Source of the DNA: Cryptococcus deneoformans JEC21
Lineage: Eukaryota > Basidiomycota > Tremellomycetes > Tremellales > Cryptococcaceae
Direction of reading: 5' to 3'
Assembly: GCF_000091045.1 (NCBI RefSeq)
Contig: NC_006687.1
Location: 50,001 to 114,000 of the forward strand
Length of the DNA stretch: 64,000 nt
The notes under the pieces were generated by a model. The model did not search any database, was not told the DNA's origin, and saw only the letters and a program-made list of their open reading frames with translations. Shown piece by piece: positions 11,528-23,600 of this stretch. The position numbers and the translations under genes were made by a program. How positions within the stretch are numbered: the first letter of the stretch is position 1; every line of letters begins with the position of its first letter.

Positions 11528-13648
11528 GATTATTCCACTTTGTACTTGGGTCTGTTGAATCTGCTTCCCGTGAAAAGCTGGCCTGTTAGACTCCTCGACA
11601 ACGAGTTGGAGTTGTTGTAATATGTGTTTCGATTACCTTTTGCTTACGGAGTGAATCCACAACCAGGTATTGTATGGCTTGTTACTGATTGACTGTAAAA
11701 AGGGATCCATCTTGCTCGTTCTGCCGGTAATGAGTTTTACGGCGGTGGATTAACTGAAATGCCGAGTCAAAGAGCCAAAAGAACGGCTGAAAATAAATCC
11801 GGCATCCCAGTGAAGTTACAAAGGCACGGAGCTAAAAACCAGGGCACCATCAATGGTTCAAACTTCGGACATGGCCGCTGTCTCCGATCGGGATGATCTT
11901 CTTGACAAGCATGCATGACAGCGTGAACATGTTCATTCTTTTCTGCCAATTTTCTGCTCCTGCGGTGCGCAATCAATTCCCTCATTGAAATCGAGGGGAA
12001 TAAGGGAGAAAGAAATTGATGTTTTTTGTTACTTAGGCGATTTTGTGGTCGAGGAAAAAGCGCCAAGCAGCCGAAAGTGATCAAAAGTACGTAGTAGAAG
12101 ACTGACAGGCAGGAGAGGAGAGAAGGGAGATCATGGCCTATGATCTGCACCGGCGGGGCAGGAATAACCGGTTGGAAAACGATCTAAAATACGTTCTGTG
12201 TTGGAAAATGAAGTGTCGATAATTACTGATGATGTGCCAAGCACAGCTATGGTGTTGCAGTCTAAAGTGTGCATTGTTATTTCGGAACCTGAAGAACAGA
12301 AATGAAGAAACGGGCGGATATGTTCATGTATAAAGGTCAAAGAGTGCGTCGGTACCGGTAGTCTCAGGGTATCGCTCAACGTAAGCACTTATGCCCACAT
12401 AAGGCAGCTCGACAACCTGGGAAGATGGCAAGAGTAACTCTCTACATGCACATATCCGCGATTACTCCTTCTTCCTCCGGCACTATACAGTAGGGAAATA
12501 ACTGATCCTCGGCGGACGGACGGCAGCCATCATCATCAGACTGTCCGCCTAAATCCACTACTACTGTCCACACAGTCAAAAGGCCTAGGCAATGAATTGC
12601 TTCCCAAGCGTTCTCTGTCCAACCAGTAAAGTAAGCTTACTTGGCTTGACGTAGCAAACAGTACGTATACCATCGACTGTTGCCGATCATATGTTCTGGT
12701 TGACATTGAGAGATAAAACTGAGTGTCGGGGATAATGAAACGGATGAGCGGAATTTCCGAGGGAGAAAAAAGGTTCATTGCACAAGTTACCATGTGCTGA
12801 TACTGCCCGTAGTAACATAAGCGGAAGTCGATGTCCTTCACTCTTCACATGGCTGATTGTCGGATTTATTACGTATTATGCGATCTTCTAATTAAGAAGC
12901 TCAAATCCATATGGCAGATCCCACTTTATCAGCGATAGGGTCTCCACGTGAAACCAGCCGCCGACGGATGTCCGCCAGATCACATGCCAGGCCGGACGCG
13001 ACGCTGAATGAACACTCGCGTTTATTACTCAATTGCAGTCCTTACCATCGGGTGGTTGCTTGACAGTACATCCGGTGTCCTTAGACCTGGGTACGTTGTA
13101 ACTGTGCGGTAGTTATAAACTTTGTTGGCAGGACAAAAGAAACACTTGCGTAATAAAAATACGTTGTTGTGTCGCTGCCTCGTTGTCCAGTTTTTATCTG
13201 TCGGCCGCCCGCGAATGATCCGATCCGGAAAATTTCCAACGGGAGATAGTTTTTATTTACATCCGCGTGGTGCACGCGATTTGGTAAATAGTTACAAGTT
13301 CGTTGAGTAATGACTCTGCACAGTATGATTACCATCCGTTCCTCTCTAGCTTCGTCTATGCATTCAAGTGGGAGTCGACTCTAGTCACACGACTTTATCG
13401 TCCACCTAAGCCCTAGCCATACCTACAGTACAGCACCGTTACAAATGGGCGCGGTTACATATATAAAAGACTCGGAAAAAAAAATAAAAAGTGTGCCTCA
13501 CCTCGCTTCGACCCGGATCTCGCTTCGCGACTACATGATAAATCCTTTTTTGCATACTCCACCAGGAGCTCCAAGACCCATTCCATCAACTCCATTTCTT
13601 TCTCATCTTCCTTTCCAGCATCAAGTATAAGCGCGCATAACAGCAAAG
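11528..13648. other. 2.1 kb divergent promoter region of two transporters
   Basis: No supportable gene; the short ORFs show no family or codon pattern. The region is AT-rich with scattered GATAA/TTATC motifs and lies between the start codons of the anion symporter and the amino-acid permease. Confidence 0.6.
12218..13541. promoter_or_regulatory. scattered GATAA/TTATC motifs, candidate GATA-factor sites
   Basis: GATAA occurs at 12218-12222, 12712-12716, 12731-12735 and 13537-13541, and TTATC at 12926-12930 and 13395-13399. Fungal nitrogen regulators (AreA/Gat1 type) bind GATA sites upstream of permease genes. A five-base motif is common by chance in AT-rich DNA, so this is suggestive only. 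Confidence 0.35.
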
Positions 13649-15881
13649 ATGTCGATACCATACGAAACGGAGAAAGACAAGTCAATAAGTGGAGGGTCGC
13701 AAGGCGCGATGACCCCGATCAATGGCAAGAGCGGCAATGAGGTGCTTGTGACGCCTGCTTTGGGAGAGAAGGGTGGTTTTGAAGGATGTAAGTAAGACTC
13801 AAAAGACGTGCGATTATATTTTGGTCAGCTAAACAGCGGTTTGCAGCCGGTGGTAACCCAGGAGAAGGGACGGTCCACCGAACACTCAAACAGCGACACA
13901 TGGCGATGATCGCCCTTGGAGGTATGTTTGTCCGCTGTTACCATTATTGAAGGGTGGCACTGACATCTCCAAAGGCGCTATAGGTACAGGTCTCTTTGTC
14001 GGGTCAGGTTCTGCACTGGCTACTGGTGGACCCGTCGGTTTCTGGTTAGGATATGTCTTCATGGGCCTGATGGTGTAAGTCAAATTTCTCTCGACCTCCA
14101 CCTCCAACTCCACCCGATCATGTGCTCACGTGATCTGTAGATACTCGATGATGGTAGCACTTGGAGAGATGGCATCTCTTTATCCAGTTGCGGGTGCTTT
14201 CACCCATTATGCTGCCCGATTTGTCGACCCCGCTCTCGGTTTCGCCACCGGTATCAACTATTGGTATTCATACGCCATTACGATCCCTACTGAGATCGTT
14301 GCCGCGACCATCGTTATCTCATACTGGGACGCCACCACCAATGCCGCTGTCTATATCACTGTTTGCTTCGTGTCAATTATTGCGATCAAGTGGGTGACCT
14401 TACAATGCATAATGACCATCGCAAGCTAATGCGTCAAATAGTTTCCTCGGCGCTCGAGGTGAATAATCTGCTCCGTGCAGTTTTTTGTAGAAATTTGCTA
14501 ACTTCGCCTTAGCATATGGTGAAGCTGAGTTCTGGTTCAGTTCCATCAAGATCGTTACCATAGTCGGTTTAATCATCTTGGGTATCGTCCTCATGTGCGG
14601 TGGTGGGCCCGTAAGTTTCCCAACTCAGTTCTTCTATTACAAACTCTGAAGTTGAATGCACAGAACCACGACGCCATCGGATTCCGATACTGGCGCGACC
14701 CTGGTCCTTTCGCCCAAGTCACCATTGAAAACGGTGCTGGCGTTATTCCAGGTCGATGGGGTCAATTCCTTGCCTTCTGGAACGTCTTCGTACAGGCTGC
14801 TTTCTCTTTCATTGGTACTGAGATCATCGCCACGACTCTTGGTGAGGCTGAGAACCCTCGAAAGACCGTCCCTCGCGCGATCAAGCAAGTTTTCTTCCGG
14901 TATGTCTTTTATTACAGATATGGCGATCGCGCAATTTAAGCTGACAGAGTTATTCAGAATCCTTTTCTTCTACGTTATGGGTACCTTTGTCATCTCTGTC
15001 CTTGTTCCTTACACCGAACCCGACCTTCTCAACGGTTCCGGTACCGCCGCTGCTTCCCCCTTCGTCATTGCTATCAATAACGCAGGCATCAAGGCTCTCC
15101 CTTCCATTGTCAATGCCGTTTTGCTCATTGCAGCTTGGTCAGCTGGTAATTCAGACCTTTATGCCGCGTCTCGTACCCTGTACGCTCTCGCGTTGGAGAG
15201 GCAGTTGCCCCGAGTCTTCAGAAGGTGCACCAAGCGAGGTCTCCCGATTTGGTGTGTTACCGTGACTGCTTTGTTCGGAGCTTTTGCATATTTGAACACT
15301 GGTGGTGAGGCAGCTGAGGAGGCCTTCAACTGGTTGTACAACTTGTCTGCAATCACTGGTATTCTTACCTGGTGGTGAGTCGAGATATCTTTGCCGGACC
15401 AAATGAACAACAGCTAATTGCCGTATTCTTTCAGGGCTATCCTCTTATCGTACCTTCGATTCTATTACGGCCTCAAGAAGCAAGGTATTAGTCGAGATGA
15501 TTTCCCTTACCGTGCACCTTTACAACCCTACCTTTCTTGGCTTGGTTTCATCTTCTTCACCCTCGTCACAATCGTGAGCATTTCTCTTTTGCATCTCAAG
15601 AATTTAAACTAATCCCCCATCCCCAACTTTAGTTCAGCGGTTTCACAGTCTTCCTCAAGGGTAACTGGGATACCTCATCCTTCTTCGCCACTTACATCAC
15701 CATTCCCATCTTCGTTGGCTGCTGGATTGGATGGAAGGTTGTCAAGAAGACCAAGATTGTACCCCTGGAACACATGGACTTCACAACAGGCAGGAGGGAG
15801 TTGGATGAGTTGGAGGCCCTTGACGCAGAGAGATTCAAGGCGGAGACCAAGTACCAGAAGATTATCAGTATCTTGTTCTAG
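13649..15881 (+). CDS. general amino-acid permease (APC superfamily)
   Basis: Plasma-membrane amino-acid/proton symporter of the fungal YAT/GAP1 type, about 572 residues. Ten exons: 13649-13787, 13847-13921, 13975-14074, 14141-14389, 14442-14458, 14513-14610, 14664-14899, 14958-15374, 15435-15573 and 15633-15881. Phases close exactly. Seen: [20 protein letters not shown] at the start of TM1, [39 protein letters not shown] before TM7, and [19 protein letters not shown]. The N-terminal ~70 residues are polar and cytosolic, and the C-terminal tail is charged. Exon 5 is a 17-nt micro-exon. Substrate range is unknown. It shares a long GATA-containing promoter region with the divergent anion symporter, consistent with nitrogen regulation. 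Confidence 0.93.
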
Positions 15882-16405
15882 GGCGGTGTGATGAAGCTCG
15901 GTAAGCTTATTTTATGAAGTAACAAATTGAGATGACGAAGCTGACTGGTCAAGTTACTCAGTGTTTATTTGGTTTGTTGTAGACCCTATTTCTTGAATTT
16001 ACGCCTTTTATTGGCATATGTACGCACACATTGACGATTCCTTTCTATAATGGCATTGGTCTTCCTTTGCCTCTAGATGCGTGATTCCCATTTAGACTAC
16101 CACACATGTTGTAGTGGATTAGAGATAGAAAGTACGTAGTACATGATAAATGCCATTTGGTTGCCAGATTTGCTCCCGAATTAAATAGCTGCCAACCAGA
16201 AGGAAACTGAAAGTCGTGTCTGTTTCATTTGATTTTGTGCCATCATAATATATTTGTGCTTTGACGAATCTCTATAGCCTGGGGGTAACGCAACGTTCAA
16301 ATCACAGACCAATATCCATGATACACCAAAAAACAAAGTCTGATAATGTTTTTACGCACGTTGCACTGTACAACAAGAGGCATACGAGCTCGATCTTTTC
16401 AAATC
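15882..16405. other. intergenic, no gene seen
   Basis: About 520 bp between the convergent ends of the permease and the Frag1-type gene. AT-rich 3' flanks only. Confidence 0.6.
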
Positions 16406-17594
16406 TCAAACTTCACTCCGTCCTTTTTCCTCAGAGAACTCAGCTCGCTCCAGAAATCGCTTACTACTCTTCCAAGCTGGCCATAAATCTGCCGCCAAAG
16501 TCAAAAAGTACAAGTTCAACCCATACGCAATTGCCCATTCCAAGATGGCGGCTTTAGAGGACACGTCGTCGCATTGGGAAGTGGTATGCCCATTGGTCGC
16601 AGTAGCTTTTCCATGGCACTGTGCAAACGCATTCAGCAGGGATCAGGAAAAGAATGAAAATAAATCTGGTAATGTACTTACATACATGTAGGTTGCACCA
16701 AAGGCCGTGGCGAGGATGACATCTCCAGCAACAATAGCTAGCTTGAAGTAAGTGTTTCGTTTGAGGTGCTTGCGTTCTTCGTGTCCCTTGTTGAGTTGCC
16801 ACTGGCATCCCATCTCCGGATCAGCGATTATTCGACCGACATGCGTAGGATACGCACCACTTCAAGCGTTTGAAAAATGGCCGATAAGGCTACACCGATG
16901 ATGAAGACAAGTGTACCGTCCCAATGGACGGTGGGGTAGTCGTAGCAGTTCCACTGCACGCCATGTGTCAACAAGGTGCTTTTGGAAAAATGGATTGAGA
17001 CGAGATTGCTTACTTTTGCCAGGACGAAGAGTCCAGCACAACCCACAAAGCAGAAGAATATGGTGAGGTAACCTACGCTTGTCTGTAAGCCTTCTCTCCA
17101 TCGTCATTGATAGATTAAACTCACCGTAGATTTTCTCTTTCCTTCCTATATTTTCCGGCAATCTTCCTTTCCATCTCAACCACCGAATGACACATACCGA
17201 TGAAAAGTACAGTCTACATTCACATCAGCTGTCGATACTTTCGTTCAGCGGCCTAAACACCCACATGATGACTATCACACATATCCCCAAGAACAGTCCT
17301 TCATTCGCGCCACCTATATCACTTATGAACGCTATGCTTGCCACTTCCGAGTCGTAACGAGGTTTCCCGGCATCGACCCATAACATCATGAGCGCCGTGA
17401 GACCACCGAACCAGACAGTGGTGGCTAGAATGGGGAGGAGGATGTAAGGCGAGTGGCCTATGAAGCTTGTCAGTGTTTGTCTAGCAAGTGTAGGAAGGAC
17501 CAAGGAACGGTGAAGGAAATGACAACGGACGTAAGCGGACGAAAAGGGTTAGGCGAGGTTCCTCCTCCTGGAAAGCTAGCTGTTCTTTGTCCAT
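16406..17594 (-). CDS. Frag1/DRAM/Sfk1-family membrane protein
   Basis: Multi-pass membrane protein of the Frag1/DRAM/Sfk1 family; yeast Sfk1 helps keep PI4-kinase and lipid asymmetry at the plasma membrane. Seven exons: 17594-17501, 17457-17261, 17213-17125, 17077-17014, 16953-16858, 16801-16682 and 16618-16406, giving 290 residues in frame. Typical features: PYILLPILATTVWFGGLTAL (TM1), ISDIGGANEGLF after it, VEMERKIAGKYRKERENLR in a cytosolic loop, and a final AILEWAIAYGLNLYFLTLAAD. The start ATG is at 17594; intron 1 is only 43 nt with a weak gtcctt donor, so the N-terminus is the least certain part. Confidence 0.8.
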
Positions 17595-18553
17595 GTTTGA
17601 TCAACTTGGGAAGTAGGCCTTTCCGCTCTGTTGCTGGTTCTGGTTGGCTGACTAACGTTCTTTGAATCTCAAAGATCTTTTTCCTGCTTTTCTATCTGTC
17701 CGTTCAAGTGTAGGGTAGGCATTCTTACACGAAAATCATGTGCTCAGAATACAACAAACAAGCACACCTATATCCGGATCTTTGCCGTTATTTTCCATTT
17801 CACACTCATGTAATACCGAGACGAGCCAATCCCTTGATAATCGATAAACACGACTGTTCAAGAAAGATCCTCCTTTGGGTGTTAGCGCTTAACCCCCGGG
17901 AACAGCCCATCCTTTCACACCGATTCTCCTGTTCTTTGAACCTTTTATCACACAGGGAATGCCCAGGACAGAGCGTGTTTATGGTTGTTATTTCTGTGGA
18001 ATCGGGTGATATTGCATAAATCTTAAACCGCAAACATAGTGATATGGTCATGATGGTGAGAAAGAAGGTCGGAATGAGAAGAGAGGGTCATGTTTGGACA
18101 CTTGGTAGCGCTAGCCTGATTATAGGCCCCATTTATTATGTGACATATCAATCTTTTCAAAAATCAATCGCACGACGACAGCCAGCATGACGAGATCCCC
18201 GCCTGTCTTTGAATAAACGGTGGTGGAAGTCAGCAAACGTTATGATTTTATCCTCCTTCATCATTTGGCCCTTCCAATCAATCCGTTCTCTTCTGCCAAA
18301 AATCCAAACACCTTCAAGTTGGCCCAAGGGAGGATCTTTGCTGTACACTCGCTACAGCAATTCGGACGACAAGAAGAACTTTTTTTTTCTTCCCTTTGAC
18401 CTCTTTCTTTTATCTTTAGGGAAAGGCCAGGCCCTACCCTCAATATTGTCTAGCAAATGCCAATCCCAAACCTTTCATATAACCTGGGGCAGCGCATGAC
18501 CCGTCCACATTTTCTCATCTTTCAAACACGCATTCATTACCACCACTCAATAA
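17595..18553. other. intergenic, no gene seen
   Basis: About 960 bp upstream of the Frag1-type gene. Contains a CT-rich stretch at about 18220-18480 that resembles a Tremellales promoter/5' leader feeding the broken gene at 18554. No conserved ORF. Confidence 0.5.
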
Positions 18554-18900
18554 GATGAGCGCATTCCCAGCAATCCACCAAGCCCATAGTAGGTTCTCAA
18601 CAGCCCGATAAAGACTGGATCGTGGAGCAATGTAGATCGCTCGACCGAACAATTGCAGTGGAACATCCAGAGTGGACCGCCGAGGAAAGGAAGTCTATCG
18701 TTGAGCAATCTATGAAAGATACCGTCAAGCTCACGAACTAAGTTTTCACAGAGTTGAGCGCGAAACACCCTGATTGGTCGGAGGAGCAGCTCCAAGCTGG
18801 CGTAGAAGAAGAGACTATTGCTCGTACGGCTTCTCGTCTCATTAGTGCCGCCACTCGGAGCTGGGCCAGCGAACAAGGTAATAGTGTCAGCCAGCGCTAA
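18554..18900 (+). pseudogene. small unrecognised gene with frameshift and internal stop
   Basis: A protein-like frame reads SQQPDKDWIVEQCRSLDRT, then VEHPEWTAEERKSIVEQ, then hits TAA at 18739-18741. It resumes in the same frame as VFTELSAKHPDWSEEQLQ and ends with SWASEQGNSVSQR and a normal stop at about 18900. The HPEW(T)-EE / HPDWSEEQ halves look like two copies of one helical motif. The only ATG (18554, MSAFPAIHQAHS) is in a different frame, so a one-base shift is needed as well. A stop plus a frameshift point to a pseudogene of a small soluble helical protein. No family is recognised. The overlapping minus-strand ORF has no sensible features. Confidence 0.4.
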
Positions 18901-19267
18901 GAGTTTATCTGTCGCCATTATCGCGGGGTTTATGATTACTTATCGAGAGATTAAATTTGCTTTATGATACATGGATGCGTATAAGACGATTTGTTGCTTT
19001 ACCTTTGGAATTGTGACCCATAGACAGAGCATTTAGTCCTAGCCTTCAGGGTTAAGACTTTGTCCATGGACCATGTTGAGCCTTCATCAATTGTTATGTC
19101 AGTCAGCCAGTCAATCAGTCGGTTAACACGAGCAAGCCGGCTAACCGTATATGAGTATGATCCATTCCACTGTGATGGACCTATAGGTACAACTTTTTCC
19201 GCTCCTCGCTCCCTCGCTCCCCCGCTTCCCTCTTCGCATTTCGCTTTTCCTCATCGTTCATACACTC

Positions 19268-21022
19268 TTAAACTACAGGCGTATCGACCTCCATCTTCTC
19301 GTCCTCCACCTCCCCGCCCTGCCCAGCCTCTCTAAGCTGCCTTTCACCATCAACTCCAATCCTTTCATTCTCACTGACGTCTGAAGAACCAGCTCTCATC
19401 AATTCCTCCTCCCTCATCCTCACCATCTCGCTAGCCGTCCATCCCTTTTTACTCAGCCCTGCTGCAATGTTGGGTCCAAACATTTCTGTGACTTGTTCGA
19501 CGTTGAGGGATGGGGTTGGAGTGTTGCTTGGTTTCGGGGGGATTATTTGGGCGAGGGCTTTCTGTTGGAGAGGGATCAGTGGGGTTGGGGAGACTAAGGA
19601 ATAGGGGAAATGAATAAGGCAATGCGACTCACGATAGTAGCTCGTACAAGCGGATTCTTCCTTTTCCCAGCTTCACTATAAAGCCTCCCGGCCAACTCAT
19701 CGATCCTCTTCACTCCCTCCCCTTTTTCCCCCCATATCCCTACTCTGACCGCTTGCGGTCCCAACCCGCCCAGACCCAAGATCGCACCTTCATACCTCCC
19801 CGTCGGGGGGTTCGCCGCGCCCAAAGGCGAGGGGAATGGCGGGGAATGGAGGGCTTTCGTGAGGGTTGACACGAGTCGGGGGATGAGGCCGGGGTAAGAG
19901 GGCGAGTAGGTGGAAGCGATTTTGGAGAGGACGTCGGATGCGCGGGAACGGATTTCGGTAGGGGATGGTTGGGAGGAGGAGGCGGGCTGAGGTGGGTGGG
20001 GCCCGAGAGGGACGGTGAGGATGATAGAGAGGAGGGGAGGGAGGAGCTGATGCATCTATATTTTCCCTTTTGGTTAGAACATGTATCTTGATAAGGAAAA
20101 GTAGGACTGACGTATGGTTCGATGAACAAACCCTCGTTCGCCAATAGCGCCCCGACAGCATCTACCAGATGCCCAATACTCGCTGTCGGCGCCATCAAAC
20201 ACTTTTGTATACTCTCACATAACCATTTCACCACGTACACCAACATCCCTGCGACGGCCACATCGTTGCGCAAAGACGCGAGCGCTGCCAGACGGTGCCG
20301 TTCCGGCTCGCTCTCTGGTAATGTCGCGGTGGGGGGGACGAGGGCGGTAGTGAGGCGGGTAAAGTATAGTTGAAGTTCTTGAGGAAGGTGGGCCCGGGCA
20401 GAGGGTTTCAGCGTCGTGCTCGCTGGTGCGGGAGCGCCTTTCACTCGCTGCGCTCCTCCTCCTGCTCCTGCATGTATCGAAGAAGGTGCAGGGTTTTCGG
20501 GTACGGCGGGCTGCACGCCTTCGACAGCCAACCAGTGAGCTTTCCACTTTACACCTGCTGAGCTTGCGATACCCGCCGGCAGGGGTTCTTTCAGGTATGA
20601 CGCAAAGTCGATCTCGTCGTCTGTGGTGGTGTATATTGTCTGTGGAGGCATGTTTGCTGCGGGAGGGGGTAAGTTGAGGGGATGGAACGACGGGAGTGCC
20701 AGTGGACGAGGCGGGATGAGGATCGGCTAGAGTCATACATTATCGTTTAGCCCACAGTACATAACGAAGAAAAACCAAGAGAAGCACACACCTCGACGTT
20801 GAGAGCTTCCAAAGCATGCTCTACATCTTCAGGCATCAACGTCGACCTCTTGGCATGGACCATGAACTTTTTCGCTTCCTGGAGTATGAGATGGAGTCTG
20901 TACTCGACGTCGCCTGCGAGGAGTGTCGCAGCACCGGGTCCAAGGGGGTCGAGCGGGAGCGACTGTGCGACTTCCTGGATGGATTCCGAGGGGTATATGC
21001 CCATCATCTGCGGTGCTGGCAT
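19268..21022 (-). CDS. TAF6: TFIID/SAGA subunit TAF6
   Basis: Subunit of TFIID (and SAGA in yeasts), a nuclear RNA polymerase II initiation factor that pairs with TAF9 through a histone fold. Four exons: 21022-20792, 20726-20112, 20055-19633 and 19561-19268, 520 residues. The N-terminal exon is the histone fold (YPSESIQEVAQSLPLDPLG, then EYRLHLILQEAKKFMVHAKR, TLMPEDVEHALEALNVE). Next come YTTTDDEIDFASYLKEPLP, KWKAHWLAVEGVQP, and the HEAT-like TAF6C domain (LPQELQLYFTRLT, MHQLLPPLLSIILTVPLG). The C-terminal tail is acidic and species-specific. It shares a 161 bp promoter with IST1. Confidence 0.95.
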
Positions 21023-21183
21023 GGTGGGTGGTGAAAAGGAGTGGATGGATGGTGTGGACGGGAGTTGAGATGGGGACGAGAGATGGGGAGATGAGGATTC
21101 AAGACGCGATTTTTGGTTTTGTTGTTGTTGTTGACTCTTCTTTTTTTTTCCACCATCCACATATTTCCACCAAATCGCTACCA
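21023..21183. promoter_or_regulatory. compact bidirectional promoter of TAF6 and IST1
   Basis: Only 161 bp separate the two start codons. The middle carries a (TTG)n run followed by a poly-T tract at about 21118-21152, a possible nucleosome-excluding element. No TATA box is evident. Confidence 0.6.
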
Positions 21184-22252
21184 ATGCCGCCGTGGAACGC
21201 CCCCCGCACAAAGGTGCAAATAAAACTCTCCATCCAGCGTCTCCGCACAGTCCAGCAGAAAAAATCAGCTCTCGCCAAATCATCCCGCCGTGAGATCGCA
21301 GACCTCCTCGCCAAGGGGCGCGTGGAGACCTGTCGCCTGCGAGTGGAAGGCCTGATACAGGATGACATCTATGTCGAGCTGCTAGAGCTCTTGGAGGTGC
21401 GTCTCTGTGTCCCGTCCAGTGGAATCGGATGGGCTAACGCGGGTCTACTATCTAGTTATATCTCGAGATGTTGCAAGCCCGGTTCAACATCCTCGAAGCA
21501 TCGCCGTACGTCTTTCTCTCGCACACCTTGGTCAAAGGAAAGCCCAAGCCCTAAAGACAACTAACTTGTACTCGGCACCAGAGCGACAGAGCCGGATCCA
21601 AGTATATCCGACGCCGTATGCTCCATCGTATACGCTGCACCACGTACAGAACTTAAAGAACTGCAAGTCTTGCGGGAAATCCTCATGCACAGGGTAAGCC
21701 TACTCGTCTCTTGACCGTCTGGCGTGTATAGTCGTCGAATGGCGCTTTCACTGCAACACCCGCGCTGACATAACACATTTTCACCATTACATCACTGATT
21801 TAAAAACCCCAAAAAACACATAGTTTGGGAGAACATTCGCCCTCAGCCTGCTCCCTACCGAACCACCCCCACCTACAGTCCCCGCCAGAGTCGCACACAA
21901 GCTCAAACTGTTCACGCCAGGGGAAGAGTTGGTGGATGCTTATTTATGGGAGATTGGAAAGTCTTACAAGGTTGATTGGGTGCCGGAGAGGTTGGGTGGG
22001 GGTGTGAGTGGGGGCGAAGATGAGGGTGGGGAGGACGGGGGCGGGACTGGGGTCGGGGTCAAGGGAGAGGGGAAGGAAGATGAGGAGGATGAAAATGACG
22101 GGGACGGGGATAGCGATGGTGGAGATGTGGAAAGCAGAGAAAAGGAAAAGGAATCTCAAGGATCACCGAAAAAAGTGGAAATTCCCAGAGAAACAAAGCT
22201 GACAGAAGAAGAAGAACTTGCTCAACGATTCGAACGTCTAAAGAATTTATAG
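21184..22252 (+). CDS. IST1: ESCRT-III-associated protein Ist1
   Basis: Ist1-family regulator of Vps4 and ESCRT-III disassembly in multivesicular-body sorting. Four exons: 21184-21396, 21456-21505, 21582-21693 and 21824-22252, 267 residues. The Ist1 domain runs from residue 1 to about 185: KVQIKLSIQRLRTVQQKKSA, REIADLLAKGRVETCRLRVE, IQDDIYVELLELLE, LQVLREILMHRFG and FTPGEELVDAYLWEIG. The remainder is a low-complexity Gly/Asp/Glu/Lys tail that is long on acid residues, ending AQRFERLKNL, which may serve as a MIT-interacting segment (inference). Convergent with TPT1; the stops are 110 bp apart. Confidence 0.93.
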
Positions 22253-22362
22253 TTTTGTCATTAAAAGTAAAATCTCTTGTCACAGTGCGGTTCTTATGCA
22301 GGACAAAACGGCGTACTCGTTGTACTCATCTCATTCTTCCGTTACTTTTCCCTCCTTACTTC

Positions 22363-23600
22363 CTACTCCTCACCTGATAACTCTTCCCTCTCCACCTCCC
22401 TCCCATCCTCCCACACAACCCACCTCTTCCCCTCTTTCCTCCTTACCGCTCTTCTCCAAAACTCTTTCCCCACTCCTGCCCCCTCTCCATTCTCCCCGCC
22501 CTTGGAACCAGGGGTAAGCACCACCCCATTCGCACTGACATACACCGGGATCCCAGCGGCGACAAGCTTGGACAGGTCGAGGTAAATGTACAGTGTGGAG
22601 TTGGGCCGAGGGGTGATGGGGCCCGAGAAGCCAGGGGCGAGGTGGATATGCTGGCGGGTCATCTTTTGGAGACCTTGTTCTTCTGTTTGGTTGGTATCCA
22701 TTAGCATCTCGGTCGATATATATATAAAAGACGGAGAAGAAACCTACTCAACGTATCCCACAACTCCCATCTCGTGCCATGGACCATCAAGCCTACCTTT
22801 CTTTTCCCTTCTTCATCATCTTTCACTTGTTCGAGATGTGCAGTCGACTCGAGCTGGATAGAGTGGCCTTGCGTTGCGCGAATAAAGTATTCGCCCTTCG
22901 GGTTGTCACTATTGGCGCTGGCGTTGGCGTCAGAATCGGAGGCAGAGGTGTGTGGGTCGGGAAGGGAAATGAGAGGGAGTTCTGGAGGGTCCACTGAAGT
23001 CGAACTCTGGGCTGGGGCTGGCGCGGTGGAGTTTATAGACAAAGAAGACGGTGGTGCGGTAAGGTCCGTGGACGCAAGGGAAGACGCGATAATGTCTATC
23101 GTCGCTGCATCGGGCTCCTTGCCCTTCTCTTGCCCTTCCCCTGTCCCAGAAGCAGCAACAGCAGCAGAAGCAGCAGCGGCCGCCGCCGTCTCACGATCCC
23201 TCTGCAATTGCTTTTTCGTCTTCCCCTGCGTAGGCTTCTTCTTCGGTCTAGGAGGCGAGGGATCATACCCCCAAAATAGCTCGAATCGCTTTTTAGCGTT
23301 TGTCTGCACGAGGTGGAGGATGGTGGGTTCGTCCACGCCTTTAAGTTTTGGTCTTGCCAGCTACGAGTAGTTTAGGGGACAGATAATGATATAAAAAAGA
23401 ACATAAAGATCAAAGAAACACAACTTCAGCACCCTAATTGACGGATAGAGTGAAAGAGGAAAAGAGAGACGCACGACATCGGCAAGCTTGATAAACCCAT
23501 CGGAACGGATATAGAGACCCTCCTTCTCAGCGCCGTGGCGGAGGATGTACGCCAATGTCTTGCTGTTTCTCACATCTGGGTCTTCGGGCGGGCGGGGCAT
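22363..23600 (-). CDS. TPT1: tRNA 2'-phosphotransferase with an internal low-complexity insert
   Basis: Tpt1/KptA enzyme: transfers the splice-junction 2'-phosphate of ligated tRNA to NAD+, the last step of tRNA splicing. Three exons: 23600 to about 23475, 23360-22748 and 22682-22363, 352 residues. The N-terminal half has KTLAYILRHGAEKEGLYIRS with the catalytic Arg-His, then KRFELFWG. The C-terminal half has GEYFIRATQGHSIQ, RQHIHLAPGFSG, RPNSTLYIYLDLSKLVAAG and SANGVVLTPG. Between KRFELFWG and GEYFIRA lie about 120 extra residues rich in Lys, Ala, Ser and Thr, absent from typical Tpt1. The ATG at 23600 is chosen because the frame before it has no ATG. Confidence 0.93.

Noticed and set aside
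18547..18918. 123-codon minus-strand ORF over the broken gene
   Set aside because: The plus strand shows repeated helical motifs; the minus translation has no recognisable features.
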